A DNA stretch of 64,000 nt from Ilyobacter polytropus DSM 2926 (GTDB lineage: Bacteria > Fusobacteriota > Fusobacteriia > Fusobacteriales > Fusobacteriaceae): assembly GCF_000165505.1 (NCBI RefSeq), contig NC_014632.1, positions 310,001-374,000 on the forward strand, written 5' to 3'. Positions within the stretch are counted from its first letter, which is position 1. Each line of letters opens with the position of its first letter. Both the position numbers and the translations under genes were made by a program. Positions 27,393 through 36,372 of the stretch are shown piece after piece. Below the pieces are notes generated by a model, which worked only from the letters and a program-made list of their open reading frames with translations, did no database searches and was not told where the DNA came from.

Positions 27393-28421
27393 ATGAACAG
27401 ACGATTTAAGAACTTGTCAAAAATTTTTATCGCAGCTTTATCGATTTTGGCACTTGTATTAACAGGATGCGGAAAAAAAGATGAAGGAACAGCTGCCAAC
27501 ACTGCAGGAGGATATCCTTCTAAACCGATGAACTTTGTTGCACCTGGTGGAGCAGGTGGAGGATGGGACACTACTATTCGTACAGTTGCTAAAACTTTAA
27601 AAGATACTAAACTTGTTAACGTTCCTATGCCTGTAACAAACAAACCTGGTGGAGGAGGGGGAGTTGCCCTTGCTTACCTACAAGAATTAGAAGGGGATGA
27701 CAAAACAATCTCTGTATATTCACCGCCTCTATTACTTATCCACTTAAACGGATCTTCTAAATTAAGCTACAAAGATGTAACTCCTATAGCTAGACTTATC
27801 ACAGACTATGGAGCATTTGTTGTTAAGAAGGGTTCTAAGTATAATAATATTGGTGAGATCATGGACGCTCTTAAGAAAGACCCTAAGAGTGTAAAATTCG
27901 GTGGTAACTCATCTGCAGGAAGTATGGACCATATCCAATTCCTTATGATCGCTAAAGCAGCAGGTGTAAAAAATATAAGAGATATCGACTATATCAGTTA
28001 CCAAAATAACGAAGGAGCTGCTCAGCTTCTAGGAGGACATATTGACCTTCTTTCTACAGGTCTTGGAGACGTATCGGCTCTACTTGAAAGTGGACAATTA
28101 GTAGGACTTGCTCAGACTGCTGACGAAAGAGTAGGAGATGGTGCTCTAGCTGATATCCCTACTTGTAAAGAGTCTGGAATCGACGCAGTTTTCTATAACT
28201 GGAGAGGTCTTTTCGGAGCCCCTGATATGCCAGAAGAAGCTTTAACGTACTGGGAAGATACACTTGCAAAAATGGTTGAAACCCCTGAGTGGGATGAAGC
28301 TGTTAAGAAAAACGGATGGAGTAAATCTTTTGCTAACTCTGCTGATTTTGATGCATTCCTAGAAAAAACAAATGAAGAGTACAAAGAGATCTTAGCTGAT
28401 ATCGGAATGCTTAAACAATAA
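27393..28421 (+). CDS. tctC: TctC-family solute-binding lipoprotein (set 2)
   Basis: 342 residues with signal peptide and lipobox VLTGC (Cys26). Ligand loops APGGAGGGWDTTIR, TNKPGGGGGVALAY and YNWRGLFGAPDMPEEAL match set 1, so the two are closer to each other than to set 3. ATG follows AGGAGGG. Upstream is a 30-bp palindrome and no clear promoter that I can name; the GntR gene upstream is on the other strand. Confidence 0.9.
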   Translation: MNRRFKNLSKIFIAALSILALVLTGCGKKDEGTAANTAGGYPSKPMNFVAPGGAGGGWDTTIRTVAKTLKDTKLVNVPMPVTNKPGGGGGVALAYLQELEGDDKTISVYSPPLLLIHLNGSSKLSYKDVTPIARLITDYGAFVVKKGSKYNNIGEIMDALKKDPKSVKFGGNSSAGSMDHIQFLMIAKAAGVKNIRDIDYISYQNNEGAAQLLGGHIDLLSTGLGDVSALLESGQLVGLAQTADERVGDGALADIPTCKESGIDAVFYNWRGLFGAPDMPEEALTYWEDTLAKMVETPEWDEAVKKNGWSKSFANSADFDAFLEKTNEEYKEILADIGMLKQ

Positions 28422-28439
28422 TATTAGAAAATATAAAAA

Positions 28440-28463
28440 GGCGGCACCTTACCTGGTGTCGCC
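28440..28463 (+). terminator. Intercistronic hairpin tctC-tctB (set 2)
   Basis: GGCGGCACC / GGTGTCGCC, 9 pairs including one G-U, loop TTACCT, no T-run. The 306-base spacer up to tctB holds nothing else I can support. Confidence 0.7.
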
Positions 28464-28727
28464 CTAATAAAAATTGATTTGAATAAAGCCAGTTTAAATG
28501 GTTGACTTGATGTAATTTTTTCAAAGATTTATAACTGAACTCAGGTTGCTATCTTGATGGAAATAATTTATAAATCAATGAAAAAAAATAAAGGTATCAA
28601 AATTTTTAGAGTTTTTTTTTAGGGTTTCAAGTTAACAGACTGAGTTAAATTATGAAGATGACTGTTTTTATATGGTTTTGTTTAACTTTATTGAAAATTA
28701 TAAATACAAAATGTGAGGTGAAGAACA

Positions 28728-29219
28728 GTGAATATCAAAGTTAAAACAACAATGGCTTTCACAGTGTTTGGGCTTTTATACACAGTAGTTGCTCTTATGA
28801 TGCCGAAGGCTGCAGTTGGAAATCCTTTTGCTCCTAAAGTTTTTCCGCTTATATTAGGGATAGGGCTTACTGTAATGGGAGCTCTGTACACTGTAAAGGA
28901 ATATAAACATTGGAAAGAGGAGCAAGCTTCTGGAGTAGAAGAAGAGATTAGTCCTAAAAAACAGGAAATTGAAAATAAAACTAACAAGCTTATAACTATT
29001 ACAGCTGTTGCTGGAATAGTTTATGCGGCAATATTTGAACATGCTGGTTATGTAATATCTACCTCGCTGTTTATAGGGGCAATAATGTTCGCAATTAATG
29101 GTAAGAAAAAATGGATGTTGAATTTGGCAGTGGCTATAATTTTTAGTGTTGCAGTTTATTTTGTTTTCTCGACACTTTTAGCTATACCGCTTCCTAAAAT
29201 ACCTGGTTTGGAAATATAA
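28728..29219 (+). CDS. tctB: TctB-family small membrane subunit (set 2)
   Basis: 163 residues, about four membrane helices with a long charged loop (EYKHWKEEQASGVEEE and on). Starts with GTG, 7 bases after GAGGTG. Ends YFVFSTLLAIPLPKIPGLEI, the TctB C-terminal pattern. Confidence 0.85.
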   Translation: MNIKVKTTMAFTVFGLLYTVVALMMPKAAVGNPFAPKVFPLILGIGLTVMGALYTVKEYKHWKEEQASGVEEEISPKKQEIENKTNKLITITAVAGIVYAAIFEHAGYVISTSLFIGAIMFAINGKKKWMLNLAVAIIFSVAVYFVFSTLLAIPLPKIPGLEI

Positions 29220-29237
29220 CGGAGGTGAAGTTTTAAA

Positions 29238-30740
29238 ATGATGGAGATATTACAAAATTTGATGCACGGTTTTTCCGTTGCTGCTACACCGATGAACTTA
29301 TTGTGGGTAACAATCGGAGGAACTTTAGGAACTATAGTTGGAATGCTTCCAGGACTTGGACCTGCAACTGGGGTTGCTGTTTTACTGCCCCTTACATTTA
29401 CAATGGGACCTACGGCGGCTCTTATTACAATGTGTGGGATATATTATGGTGCGATGTTTGGTGGATCGAGAAGTTCGATACTTATAAATACTCCAGGTGA
29501 TGGAGCTGCCCTTGCAGCTACATTTGACGGGTATCCTATGGCTATGAACGGACGTGCAGAGGCAGCTCTGGCTATGTCAGCTGTAGCGTCTCTTATAGGT
29601 GGAATTATCTCTGCTGTTCTTATAACTTTCGTAGCTACTCCGGTTTCGATGTTTGCGTTGAAATTCGGACCTGCAGAATATTTCCTTTTGATGGTTGCTG
29701 CTCTTTCTATGACAGCCTCTATGTCTAAGGGTAATATGATCGGTGGATTTGTATCTATGTTTGTCGGACTTATCATAGCAACTGTTGGACTTGATGCCCA
29801 GTCTGGTGTTCCTAGATTTACTTTTGGAATAATGGAACTTCAGCAGGGAATAGACTTCCTTATCCTTATTATAGGTATCTATGCACTTGGGGAAGTGTTT
29901 AAAAGTTTTAAGTCTATAAATGAAGGTCAAAAGGATATGCAGAAGAAATTTGGTAAAATCTGGTTTACCAAAGAGGACTGGAAAGAATGTCTTATGCCGA
30001 TATTGAGAAGTACTCCTTTAGGTTTTATCGTAGGAGCTCTTCCTGGAGCAGGAGGAACAATGGCTTCTCTTATGTCGTATAACAATGAGAAACAACTTTC
30101 AAAAGATCCTGATAGTTTTGGTAAGGGTAATATTGTAGGACTAGCAGCACCAGAAGCGGCAAACAACGCTGCATCTGTGGGAGCTCTAATCCCTATGCTA
30201 ACACTTGGAATTCCTGGGTCCGGTACAACTGCGGTAATGATGGGAGCTCTGCTTATGCTAGGACTTCAACCAGGACCAATGCTATTTGTTCAGCATCCAG
30301 ATATCGCCTGGGGTCTTATAGCAAGTATGTTTATTGGTAATATAGTTCTGGCTATAGTTAATATACCTCTAGCGGGATTACTTGTAAGAGTTTTGGCTAT
30401 ACCACCAAAAATCTTATATCCAATAGTTCTTGGGCTCGCCTTCATAGGAACTTATGCTATAGGAAACAGTGCTATGGACTTCTACCTACTGGTTATATTC
30501 GGTGTTATGGGGCTGTTCATGTCAAAAGCAAAAGTGCCTACAGCACCTATGATTCTTGGGGTAATAGTTGGAGGAACTATGGAGCAATCATTCAGACAAG
30601 CGATAGTTCTATCTGATGGTAGCCTAAGTATCTTTACAGGATCACCTCTAGCTATAACTTTAATAGCTTTAACAGTTGGATCGGTTATTTTCCCTCTAAT
30701 AAAAGAAGCTATGAAAAATAAAAAGCTTGCAAGTGCCTAA
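29238..30740 (+). CDS. tctA: TctA-family large permease subunit (set 2)
   Basis: 500 residues. Motifs: MLPGLGPATGVAVLLPLTFT, GGSRSSILINTPGDGAALAA, ALPGAGGTMASL, GLAAPEAANNAASVG and LGIPGSGTTAVMMGALLML. The same layout as set 1 shows duplication of the whole operon. It lies 19 bases after tctB and is followed by a small RHH-like gene. Confidence 0.92.
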   Translation: MMEILQNLMHGFSVAATPMNLLWVTIGGTLGTIVGMLPGLGPATGVAVLLPLTFTMGPTAALITMCGIYYGAMFGGSRSSILINTPGDGAALAATFDGYPMAMNGRAEAALAMSAVASLIGGIISAVLITFVATPVSMFALKFGPAEYFLLMVAALSMTASMSKGNMIGGFVSMFVGLIIATVGLDAQSGVPRFTFGIMELQQGIDFLILIIGIYALGEVFKSFKSINEGQKDMQKKFGKIWFTKEDWKECLMPILRSTPLGFIVGALPGAGGTMASLMSYNNEKQLSKDPDSFGKGNIVGLAAPEAANNAASVGALIPMLTLGIPGSGTTAVMMGALLMLGLQPGPMLFVQHPDIAWGLIASMFIGNIVLAIVNIPLAGLLVRVLAIPPKILYPIVLGLAFIGTYAIGNSAMDFYLLVIFGVMGLFMSKAKVPTAPMILGVIVGGTMEQSFRQAIVLSDGSLSIFTGSPLAITLIALTVGSVIFPLIKEAMKNKKLASA

Positions 30741-30798
30741 TTTAAGTTTAATCAAATTGTAACTCTTATCTGTTAATTATTAAATTGGGGAGGCTAAA

Positions 30799-31002
30799 AT
30801 GAAAAATATTTCTATAAATATAGAAGACAAAATATATGAAGAGATTCAAGACGTGTGCAAAGAATTAAATGAAACTATCGAAGACTTTGTTGCCGCGGCT
30901 CTAAGTAATCATCTAGAAGAAAGAATGAAACTTGCAGATTCAAAAAAAACTGATGAAATTCTAGAAAAGGTACAAGGAGAAGGGGAAGACGAGTGGATTT
31001 AA
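30799..31002 (+). CDS. Small ribbon-helix-helix-like protein
   Basis: 67 residues: ISINIEDKIYEEIQDVCKELNETIEDFVAAALSNHL fits the strand-helix-helix form of Arc/CopG or antitoxin-like proteins (longer run split: strand about 3-8, helices about 9-22 and 26-40). Acidic tail (GEGEDEW). GGGGAGG precedes the ATG. No toxin gene is beside it, so a regulator of the tct set 2 operon is one option. Confidence 0.6.
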   Translation: MKNISINIEDKIYEEIQDVCKELNETIEDFVAAALSNHLEERMKLADSKKTDEILEKVQGEGEDEWI

Positions 31003-31023
31003 GTCTTTTGTAAAAGTTTTATA

Positions 31024-31056
31024 AATTTCTCTCTCGGTTTTTCCGAGAGAGAAATT
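31024..31056 (+). terminator. Hairpin after the RHH-like gene
   Basis: 14-bp perfect stem AATTTCTCTCTCGG / CCGAGAGAGAAATT with loop TTTTT. No T-run after it, so termination strength is unclear. Confidence 0.65.
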
Positions 31057-31317
31057 AAACTTATTTTATTGGGCTGGTTTCACTGAATACTACTTTTTAA
31101 AAAAGTACAAAAGTTATTTTATATTTTTTTCAGAGGCTTTGCAAATTGACCAAGTTTAAGAGAGGTTAAAGGTTCTATTGAATTTAAGATTTATATTTGA
31201 TAAAACCTTTAGGAATAAAAAAGTTTTTCGTAAAAATTACAATTAATTTAATATGTTGATTTTAAAAATGGCTGAATAAATTTGTACAAAATATCTATCT
31301 TTAAAAAAAATTAGATG

Positions 31318-31346
31318 TTGACACACTAAAGTAGGTGCGTTATAAT
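31318..31346 (+). promoter_or_regulatory. Promoter of structured RNA copy A
   Basis: TTGACA, 17 bases, TATAAT: exact consensus. Transcription would start near 31353. Confidence 0.85.
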
Positions 31347-31352
31347 TGTGCA

Positions 31353-31500
31353 AGAAAGGTCTAAGAAGAACGCGTTTGTGTAGCTTTTTAGAGGCTGTTT
31401 TTTAAAATTAATATTAAATTGGTAATTTTTAGGGATAACTTAAGTTAAGCTCTAACAGGCCAGTGCGAAGTATTTTAACTTTGTATTGGCCTGTTTTTTA
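31353..31500 (+). ncRNA. Structured leader/small RNA, copy A (upstream of citrate operon)
   Basis: About 147 bases from promoter to T-run. 5' stem TCTAAGAAG (31360) / CTTTTTAGA (31384) with inner ACGC/GTGT pairing; conserved TTGGTAATT (31419); hairpin TAAC-TTAA-GTTA (31436-31447); terminator AACAGGCCAGTGCGAAG (31454) / CTTTGTATTGGCCTGTT (31479) plus T6. Copies B and C share the core at the same spacing. TTGG can pair with CCAG of the terminator's left arm, giving a possible antiterminator. A second promoter (31581) stands between this RNA and oadA, so copy A may be a free small RNA or an extra, attenuated promoter for the operon. Confidence 0.75.
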
Positions 31501-31580
31501 TTTTTAAAATAGCTATCAATAGAAAAACAAATTTAGTCTTTAACAAGTTATTAAAATCCTTTAATATTTAGGATTAAGCG

Positions 31581-31609
31581 TTGACAAAGATAGTATATGG
31601 ATGTAAGAT
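31581..31609 (+). promoter_or_regulatory. Second promoter of the citrate operon
   Basis: TTGACA, 17 bases, TAAGAT; start expected near 31616, right at the operator. Confidence 0.75.
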
Positions 31610-31617
31610 ATGTGTTG

Positions 31618-31639
31618 GAAATACTGTATACAGTATTTC
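31618..31639. promoter_or_regulatory. 22-bp palindromic operator of the citrate operon
   Basis: Perfect palindrome with core ATACTGTATACAGTAT, extended by GAA on the left and TTC on the right, covering the predicted transcription start. Form fits a GntR/FCD regulator. Confidence 0.7.
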
Positions 31640-31649
31640 TTATGGTGAG

Positions 31650-31666
31650 TTTTGTATACAGTATTC
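31650..31666. promoter_or_regulatory. Second operator copy of the citrate operon
   Basis: TTTTGTATACAGTATTC repeats the right side and core of the 31618 palindrome about 30 bases downstream. Confidence 0.6.
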
Positions 31667-31690
31667 TTAAATAAAATTGAGGTGATTCTT

Positions 31691-33073
31691 TTGAAAAAAT
31701 TAAAAATAACTGAGACTGCTTTAAGAGATGGACATCAGTCCCTTATAGCAACGAGATTAAAAACTGAGGAAATTCTTCCTATCTTAGAAAAGATGGATCA
31801 GGCTGGATATTATTCTCTAGAAGTTTGGGGCGGAGCTACATTTGATGCCTGTATAAGATTTCTAAATGAAGATCCTTGGGAAAGACTAAGAGAGATGAGA
31901 AAAAGAGTTAAAAACACAAAACTTCAGATGCTTCTCCGTGGTCAAAATCTTCTTGGTTATAGACATTATGCAGATGATGTTGTTGATAAGTTTATAGAAA
32001 AATCACTAAAAAATGGAATAGACATTATAAGAGTTTTTGACGCACTAAACGACTACAGAAACCTTGAAACTGCAATCAAGTCCATTATTAAATATAACGG
32101 ACACTGTCAAGGATGTATCGCTTACACAACTAGTGAGATTCATACTGTAGATTACTTTGTAGAAAAAGTAAAAGAGCTTGAAAAATTAGGTGCTCACTCA
32201 ATCTGTATAAAGGATATGGCTGGAATATTACTTCCAGAAGTAGCCTATGAATTAATAAAAAAGATAAAATCAGTAACTGATCTTCCTATTGAGCTTCATA
32301 CTCACTGTACAAGTGGGATAGCGTCGATGCTTTATATGAGGGCTATAGAGGCTGGAGTAGATATAATAGACACAGGTATATCACCTTTTTCAGGAGGTAC
32401 AGCACAGCCTGCAACAGAAGTATTTGCACATGTTTTAAAGGGAAGCGACCGAGATCCAGAATTAGATCTTGGACTTCTTTCTGAAATTGCAGATTACTTT
32501 AAGCCAATAAAAGAAAAGTACAGATCAGAAGGGATATTAAATCCAAAAGTAATGGATGTAGAGCCAAAGACACTTTCATATCAGGTTCCAGGTGGAATGC
32601 TTTCAAACCTTCTTTCACAATTAGAGGGACAGGGTGCATCTGACAGATATGAAGAGGTTCTTGAAGAGGTACCGAGAGTAAGAAAAGATCTCGGATATCC
32701 GCCTCTAGTAACTCCTCTTTCACAAATGGTTGGTACACAAGCAGTATTCAATGTACTTGTAGGAGAAAGATATAAATTTGTTCCTAAAGAGATAAAAGAC
32801 TATGTAAGAGGAAAATATGGTCAGTCTCCGGCACCAATAAGCCAAGAGATAAAAGAGAAAATAATCGGAGATGAAACACCGATAACTCATAGACCGGCAG
32901 ATGATATTGCCCCAGAATTTGAAAAGCTAAAAGCTGAGATAGGAGAGCTTGCTCAAAGTGACGAAGATGTATTAATGTACGCTTTGTTTCCAGAAAATGC
33001 AAAAGAATTTTTAAAGAAAAAATTTGAAGAGCTAGAGGAAGAGAACGAATATATCATGACAGTTTACGTATAA
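31691..33073 (+). CDS. oadA: Oxaloacetate decarboxylase alpha subunit (carboxyltransferase, no biotin domain)
   Basis: Moves the carboxyl group of oxaloacetate to biotin, releasing pyruvate. 460 residues: TIM-barrel carboxyltransferase with metal-site motifs TALRDGHQS (Asp13) and ELHTHCTSG (His203, His205), KDMAG, and a shortened conserved PYC/OADA domain (SYQVPGGMLSNLL). The C-terminal biotin domain of Klebsiella OadA is absent; the carrier is a separate gene at 36373. TTG start, set by GAGGTG six bases upstream; frames reaching further up run into the operator. First gene of the citrate operon. Confidence 0.92.
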   Translation: MKKLKITETALRDGHQSLIATRLKTEEILPILEKMDQAGYYSLEVWGGATFDACIRFLNEDPWERLREMRKRVKNTKLQMLLRGQNLLGYRHYADDVVDKFIEKSLKNGIDIIRVFDALNDYRNLETAIKSIIKYNGHCQGCIAYTTSEIHTVDYFVEKVKELEKLGAHSICIKDMAGILLPEVAYELIKKIKSVTDLPIELHTHCTSGIASMLYMRAIEAGVDIIDTGISPFSGGTAQPATEVFAHVLKGSDRDPELDLGLLSEIADYFKPIKEKYRSEGILNPKVMDVEPKTLSYQVPGGMLSNLLSQLEGQGASDRYEEVLEEVPRVRKDLGYPPLVTPLSQMVGTQAVFNVLVGERYKFVPKEIKDYVRGKYGQSPAPISQEIKEKIIGDETPITHRPADDIAPEFEKLKAEIGELAQSDEDVLMYALFPENAKEFLKKKFEELEEENEYIMTVYV

Positions 33074-33131
33074 GATAGATAAAACAGTTTGTTATTTAAT
33101 AATTAACTCATATATTGAAAGGAGAAGATTA

Positions 33132-33401
33132 ATGATTGGAATTTGCGGGAATGAAAAAGCTTCAGATGCACTGGTTACAGTTGATCTTAATACCGTAGGA
33201 ATCAGTGTTGAGGTAATTTCGAAGTTAAAAGGAATGTTTGGAAACTTGATGGAGAAATCTGTAATGGAGGCTCTTGCAGAGATGAAAGCAGAAAATGCAA
33301 AGGTAACAGTACAGGATTTTGGAGCGTTAGATTTTATAATTAAAGCTAGAACAAAAACAGCGGTAAGAAGAGCAATGTCCGCTGCTGGAGGTGTAAAATA
33401 A
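33132..33401 (+). CDS. citD: Citrate lyase acyl carrier protein (gamma)
   Basis: 89-residue carrier that holds the phosphoribosyl-dephospho-CoA group. The prosthetic-group serine is probably Ser11 (NEKASDA), aligned with the ES(G/S)D site of other CitD; GALDFIIKARTKTA near the end matches the family. Its stop overlaps the citE start (TAATG), so the two are translationally coupled. Confidence 0.9.
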   Translation: MIGICGNEKASDALVTVDLNTVGISVEVISKLKGMFGNLMEKSVMEALAEMKAENAKVTVQDFGALDFIIKARTKTAVRRAMSAAGGVK

Positions 33402-34297
33402 TGAAAAAACTAAGAAGAACGATGCTTTTTGCACCTGCAAGTAACCCTAAACTATTATTTAATACTGCGATTTATAAACCAGACTGTATTTTATTTGACT
33501 TAGAAGATGCAGTAAGATATGACGAAAAAGACGCAGCAAGAGACCTTCTTGTAGAAGCGTTTAAAAGTATAGATTATGGACAGTGTGAAGTTTTTGTAAG
33601 AACTAACCCACTAAGAAAACCAACAGGTGAAAAGGCACCATTTGGAGAACTTGATATAAGAGCTCTTGTACCTGCAGGAATGAGAAGAATGAGACTTCCT
33701 ATGTGTGAAAAACCAGAGCATATAGAAGAATTGTCAGCATTATTAGACGAAGTAGAAAAAGAGCATGGAATAGAACCTGGATCAGTTAAAGTACAGGCAT
33801 CTCTAGAAACTCCAATAGGAGTTATGAATGCTCTAGCTATAGCACAGTCTTCTGACAGAATAACTTCAATCTCTTTCGGAGCTGAGGACTTTACAAGAAC
33901 ACTAGGAACAGACAGAACAAAAGCAGCCACAGAACTTTTTTATGCTAGATCACAGGTAGTTATGGCTGCAGCAGTAGCTGGTGTAGATGCTATTGATACA
34001 GTGTGGGCAGATGTGTCAGATACTGAAGGATTTATCAAAGAAGTAGAATCAGCAAAAAATCTTGGATTTTCAGGTAAGTCATGTATCCACCCTTCACAGG
34101 TAAAAGAGGTTCACAATATTTTCACTCCGTCTATGGCAGAAGTAGAAAAATCTGTGGAAATCTTGAAAGCAGCAGCAGATGCAAACATTCAAGATGGTGG
34201 AGTAATTACAGTAAAAGGGAAAATGGTTGATATTCCGGTAATCGCTAAAGCTGAAAGAATAGTTTCTTTGGCTAAGGGTGCAGGACTAATCAAATAA
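33401..34297 (+). CDS. citE: Citrate lyase beta subunit (citryl-ACP lyase)
   Basis: 298 residues of the HpcH/HpaI-like fold; cleaves citryl-ACP to oxaloacetate and acetyl-ACP. Motifs: LRRTMLFAPASNP at the start, LFDLEDAV (Mg-binding acids), SLETPIGVMNA, SFGAEDFTRTLG, and GKSCIHPSQV near the end. Confidence 0.95.
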   Translation: MKKLRRTMLFAPASNPKLLFNTAIYKPDCILFDLEDAVRYDEKDAARDLLVEAFKSIDYGQCEVFVRTNPLRKPTGEKAPFGELDIRALVPAGMRRMRLPMCEKPEHIEELSALLDEVEKEHGIEPGSVKVQASLETPIGVMNALAIAQSSDRITSISFGAEDFTRTLGTDRTKAATELFYARSQVVMAAAVAGVDAIDTVWADVSDTEGFIKEVESAKNLGFSGKSCIHPSQVKEVHNIFTPSMAEVEKSVEILKAAADANIQDGGVITVKGKMVDIPVIAKAERIVSLAKGAGLIK

Positions 34298-34317
34298 TTC
34301 AGGAGGGATATAAAAAG

Positions 34318-35877
34318 ATGGAATTAAAGACATTAGTTAATAAATTGGGTAGAGAGATGCCAAGTTTTATTGAAGGTTATGGTGAAGTTAAGCCATATGC
34401 TGGGCCATTTGCTACAAAGGCATCTGGAAGAAAATATGCACCATTAAAATCTTCTTCAAAACCTGGAGATTTAAAATTATTGGGCAGCCTAAAAGAAGCT
34501 TTAGAAAAAGTTGAAATAAAAGATGGAATGACAATTTCTTTTCATCACCATCTTAGAAACGGTGACTATGTATTAAATATGGTTGTAGAAGAGATTGCGT
34601 CTATGGGTATAAAGGACATAACAATTTGTTCATCGTCTCTTACATCGGCTCATGAGCCATTAATAGACCATATCAAAAATGGCGTTATAACTGGACTTCA
34701 AACATCAGGATTAAGAGGAAAAATAGCTAAAGAGGTAGCTACAAATAATATTCTTGGAAAGCCTGTAGTTTTCAGAACTCACGGTGGAAGAGCAAGAGCT
34801 GTCGAAGCTGGAGAGGTAAAAATAGACGTAGCATTTATTGCGGCACCATCTTGTGATCCTATGGGTAACATGAACGGTAAAGAGGGTAAATCTGCTTTTG
34901 GTGCCATGGGATATCCTATGGTAGATGCAGAGTATGCTGAAAAAGTAGTAGCAATAACAGATAACCTTATGCCTTTTCCATTAGCAAAGGTATCTATCCC
35001 TATGACTCTTGTAGATCATGTAGTAGAAGTGGAATCTATAGGAGATCCTGCTAAGATAGCAACAGGAGCCACAAGAGTAACAAAAAATCCAATGGACCTT
35101 TTGATAGCTGAAAATGCTGCGAAGGTGCTTATTGCATCAGGACTTGTAAAAGAAGGATTCTCTTTTCAGGCTGGTTCTGGAGGAGCTTCCCTTGCAGTTT
35201 GTAAATTTATAAGAGAATACATGGAAGAAAACGAAATAAAGGGATCTTTCGCAGCAGGAGGAGTTACAGCTTACCTAGTAGAACTTCTTGAAGCTGGATT
35301 ATTCAATGCCCTTCTTGATACTCAGACTTTTGACGGAGCTGCGGCAGATTCATTTAACAGGAATCCAAATCACATAGAAATGTCAGCTTCTATGTATGCT
35401 AATCCTCACAATAAATCATGCTCTGCTCACCAGCTAGACATGATGATCCTTTCTGCTACAGAGATTGATACAGAGTTCAACCTAAACTCTATGACTGGTT
35501 CTACAGGAATGATCATGGGTGCACAGGGAGGAGCTCCAGATACAGCAGCAGGAGCAAAGCTGACTGTATGTGTGGCACCGACAATGAGAAAAAGAATACC
35601 AATTTTACTAGATAAAGTAACAAATATAGTAACTCCAGGAGAAACAGTAGATGTGCTAGTAACTGAAAGAGGAACTTGTGTAAATCCACTGAGAACGGAC
35701 CTTATAGAAAAGTTTACTGCAGCGGGAATAGACTTGATGACTATAGAGGAATTGAAATCTGAAGTTGAAAAACTGACAGGAGTCCCTGAAAGAGTTCAAT
35801 ATGAGGATAAAGTAGTAGGAATTATAGAATATAGAGATGGAACTGTAACAGATGTTATAAAACAGGTAAAAAAATAA
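34318..35877 (+). CDS. citF: Citrate lyase alpha subunit (citrate:acetyl-ACP transferase)
   Basis: 519 residues, normal CitF length. Swaps acetyl on the carrier for citrate. GMTISFHHHLRNGDYV, CSSSLTSAHEPL, AAPSCDPMGNMNG and GSGGASLAVCKFI are CitF hallmarks; VLVTERGTCVNP is near the C-terminus. The ligase citC and prosthetic-group genes citX/citG are not in this operon and must be elsewhere. Confidence 0.95.
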   Translation: MELKTLVNKLGREMPSFIEGYGEVKPYAGPFATKASGRKYAPLKSSSKPGDLKLLGSLKEALEKVEIKDGMTISFHHHLRNGDYVLNMVVEEIASMGIKDITICSSSLTSAHEPLIDHIKNGVITGLQTSGLRGKIAKEVATNNILGKPVVFRTHGGRARAVEAGEVKIDVAFIAAPSCDPMGNMNGKEGKSAFGAMGYPMVDAEYAEKVVAITDNLMPFPLAKVSIPMTLVDHVVEVESIGDPAKIATGATRVTKNPMDLLIAENAAKVLIASGLVKEGFSFQAGSGGASLAVCKFIREYMEENEIKGSFAAGGVTAYLVELLEAGLFNALLDTQTFDGAAADSFNRNPNHIEMSASMYANPHNKSCSAHQLDMMILSATEIDTEFNLNSMTGSTGMIMGAQGGAPDTAAGAKLTVCVAPTMRKRIPILLDKVTNIVTPGETVDVLVTERGTCVNPLRTDLIEKFTAAGIDLMTIEELKSEVEKLTGVPERVQYEDKVVGIIEYRDGTVTDVIKQVKK

Positions 35878-35910
35878 ATAAATAAGGGAGCTTATGCTCC
35901 CTTATTTATT
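35877..35910 (+). terminator. Hairpin between citF and oadG
   Basis: 15-bp perfect stem AATAAATAAGGGAGC / GCTCCCTTATTTATT, loop TTAT, left arm starting at the citF stop. No T-run; likely partial termination or mRNA processing inside the operon. Confidence 0.6.
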
Positions 35911-35983
35911 CAAGAAAAAAATATATATGTATTTATTGAAAAAAGTAGTTGGACACAAATAATCTTAAAGAAGGGAGGAAAAA

Positions 35984-36319
35984 ATGAATATTACAGAACT
36001 TATGACGTTGTTTTCTAATCCGGAAAACATTAAAACCCTTGATATGGGAGATAAAATGATGGGAGTGGGTGTGACTGTAATTCTAGGAATGGGTATCACA
36101 GTTACGGCACTTATATTCATACAATTTCTTATAGGAATGATGACGAAATTAATGGCTGAAAAACCAAAACCAGCGGCGGTTACTGAAGAGACCCCAAAAG
36201 CTCCGCTGAAGCCAGATGTAAATGATCCAGAATTGATGGCTGCTATATCTGCTGCAGTTGCTGCAAAAATGGGTATTTCCAATGATAAGATAGTGAAAAC
36301 AGTCGTAGAGAAAAGATAG
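35984..36319 (+). CDS. oadG: Sodium-pump decarboxylase gamma subunit
   Basis: 111 residues: short lead, one membrane helix at about 26-51 (MGVGVTVILGMGITVTALIF), a Pro/Ala-rich linker (KPKPAAVTEETPKAP) and a cytoplasmic tail PELMAAISAAVAAKM seen in OadG-type subunits. It assembles the alpha and beta subunits at the membrane. AGGGAGG precedes the ATG. Confidence 0.85.
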   Translation: MNITELMTLFSNPENIKTLDMGDKMMGVGVTVILGMGITVTALIFIQFLIGMMTKLMAEKPKPAAVTEETPKAPLKPDVNDPELMAAISAAVAAKMGISNDKIVKTVVEKR

Positions 36320-36372
36320 AGGCAAACCTTTTAATCTAATAATCTTATAAGAAATTTCACAGGAGGATAAAA

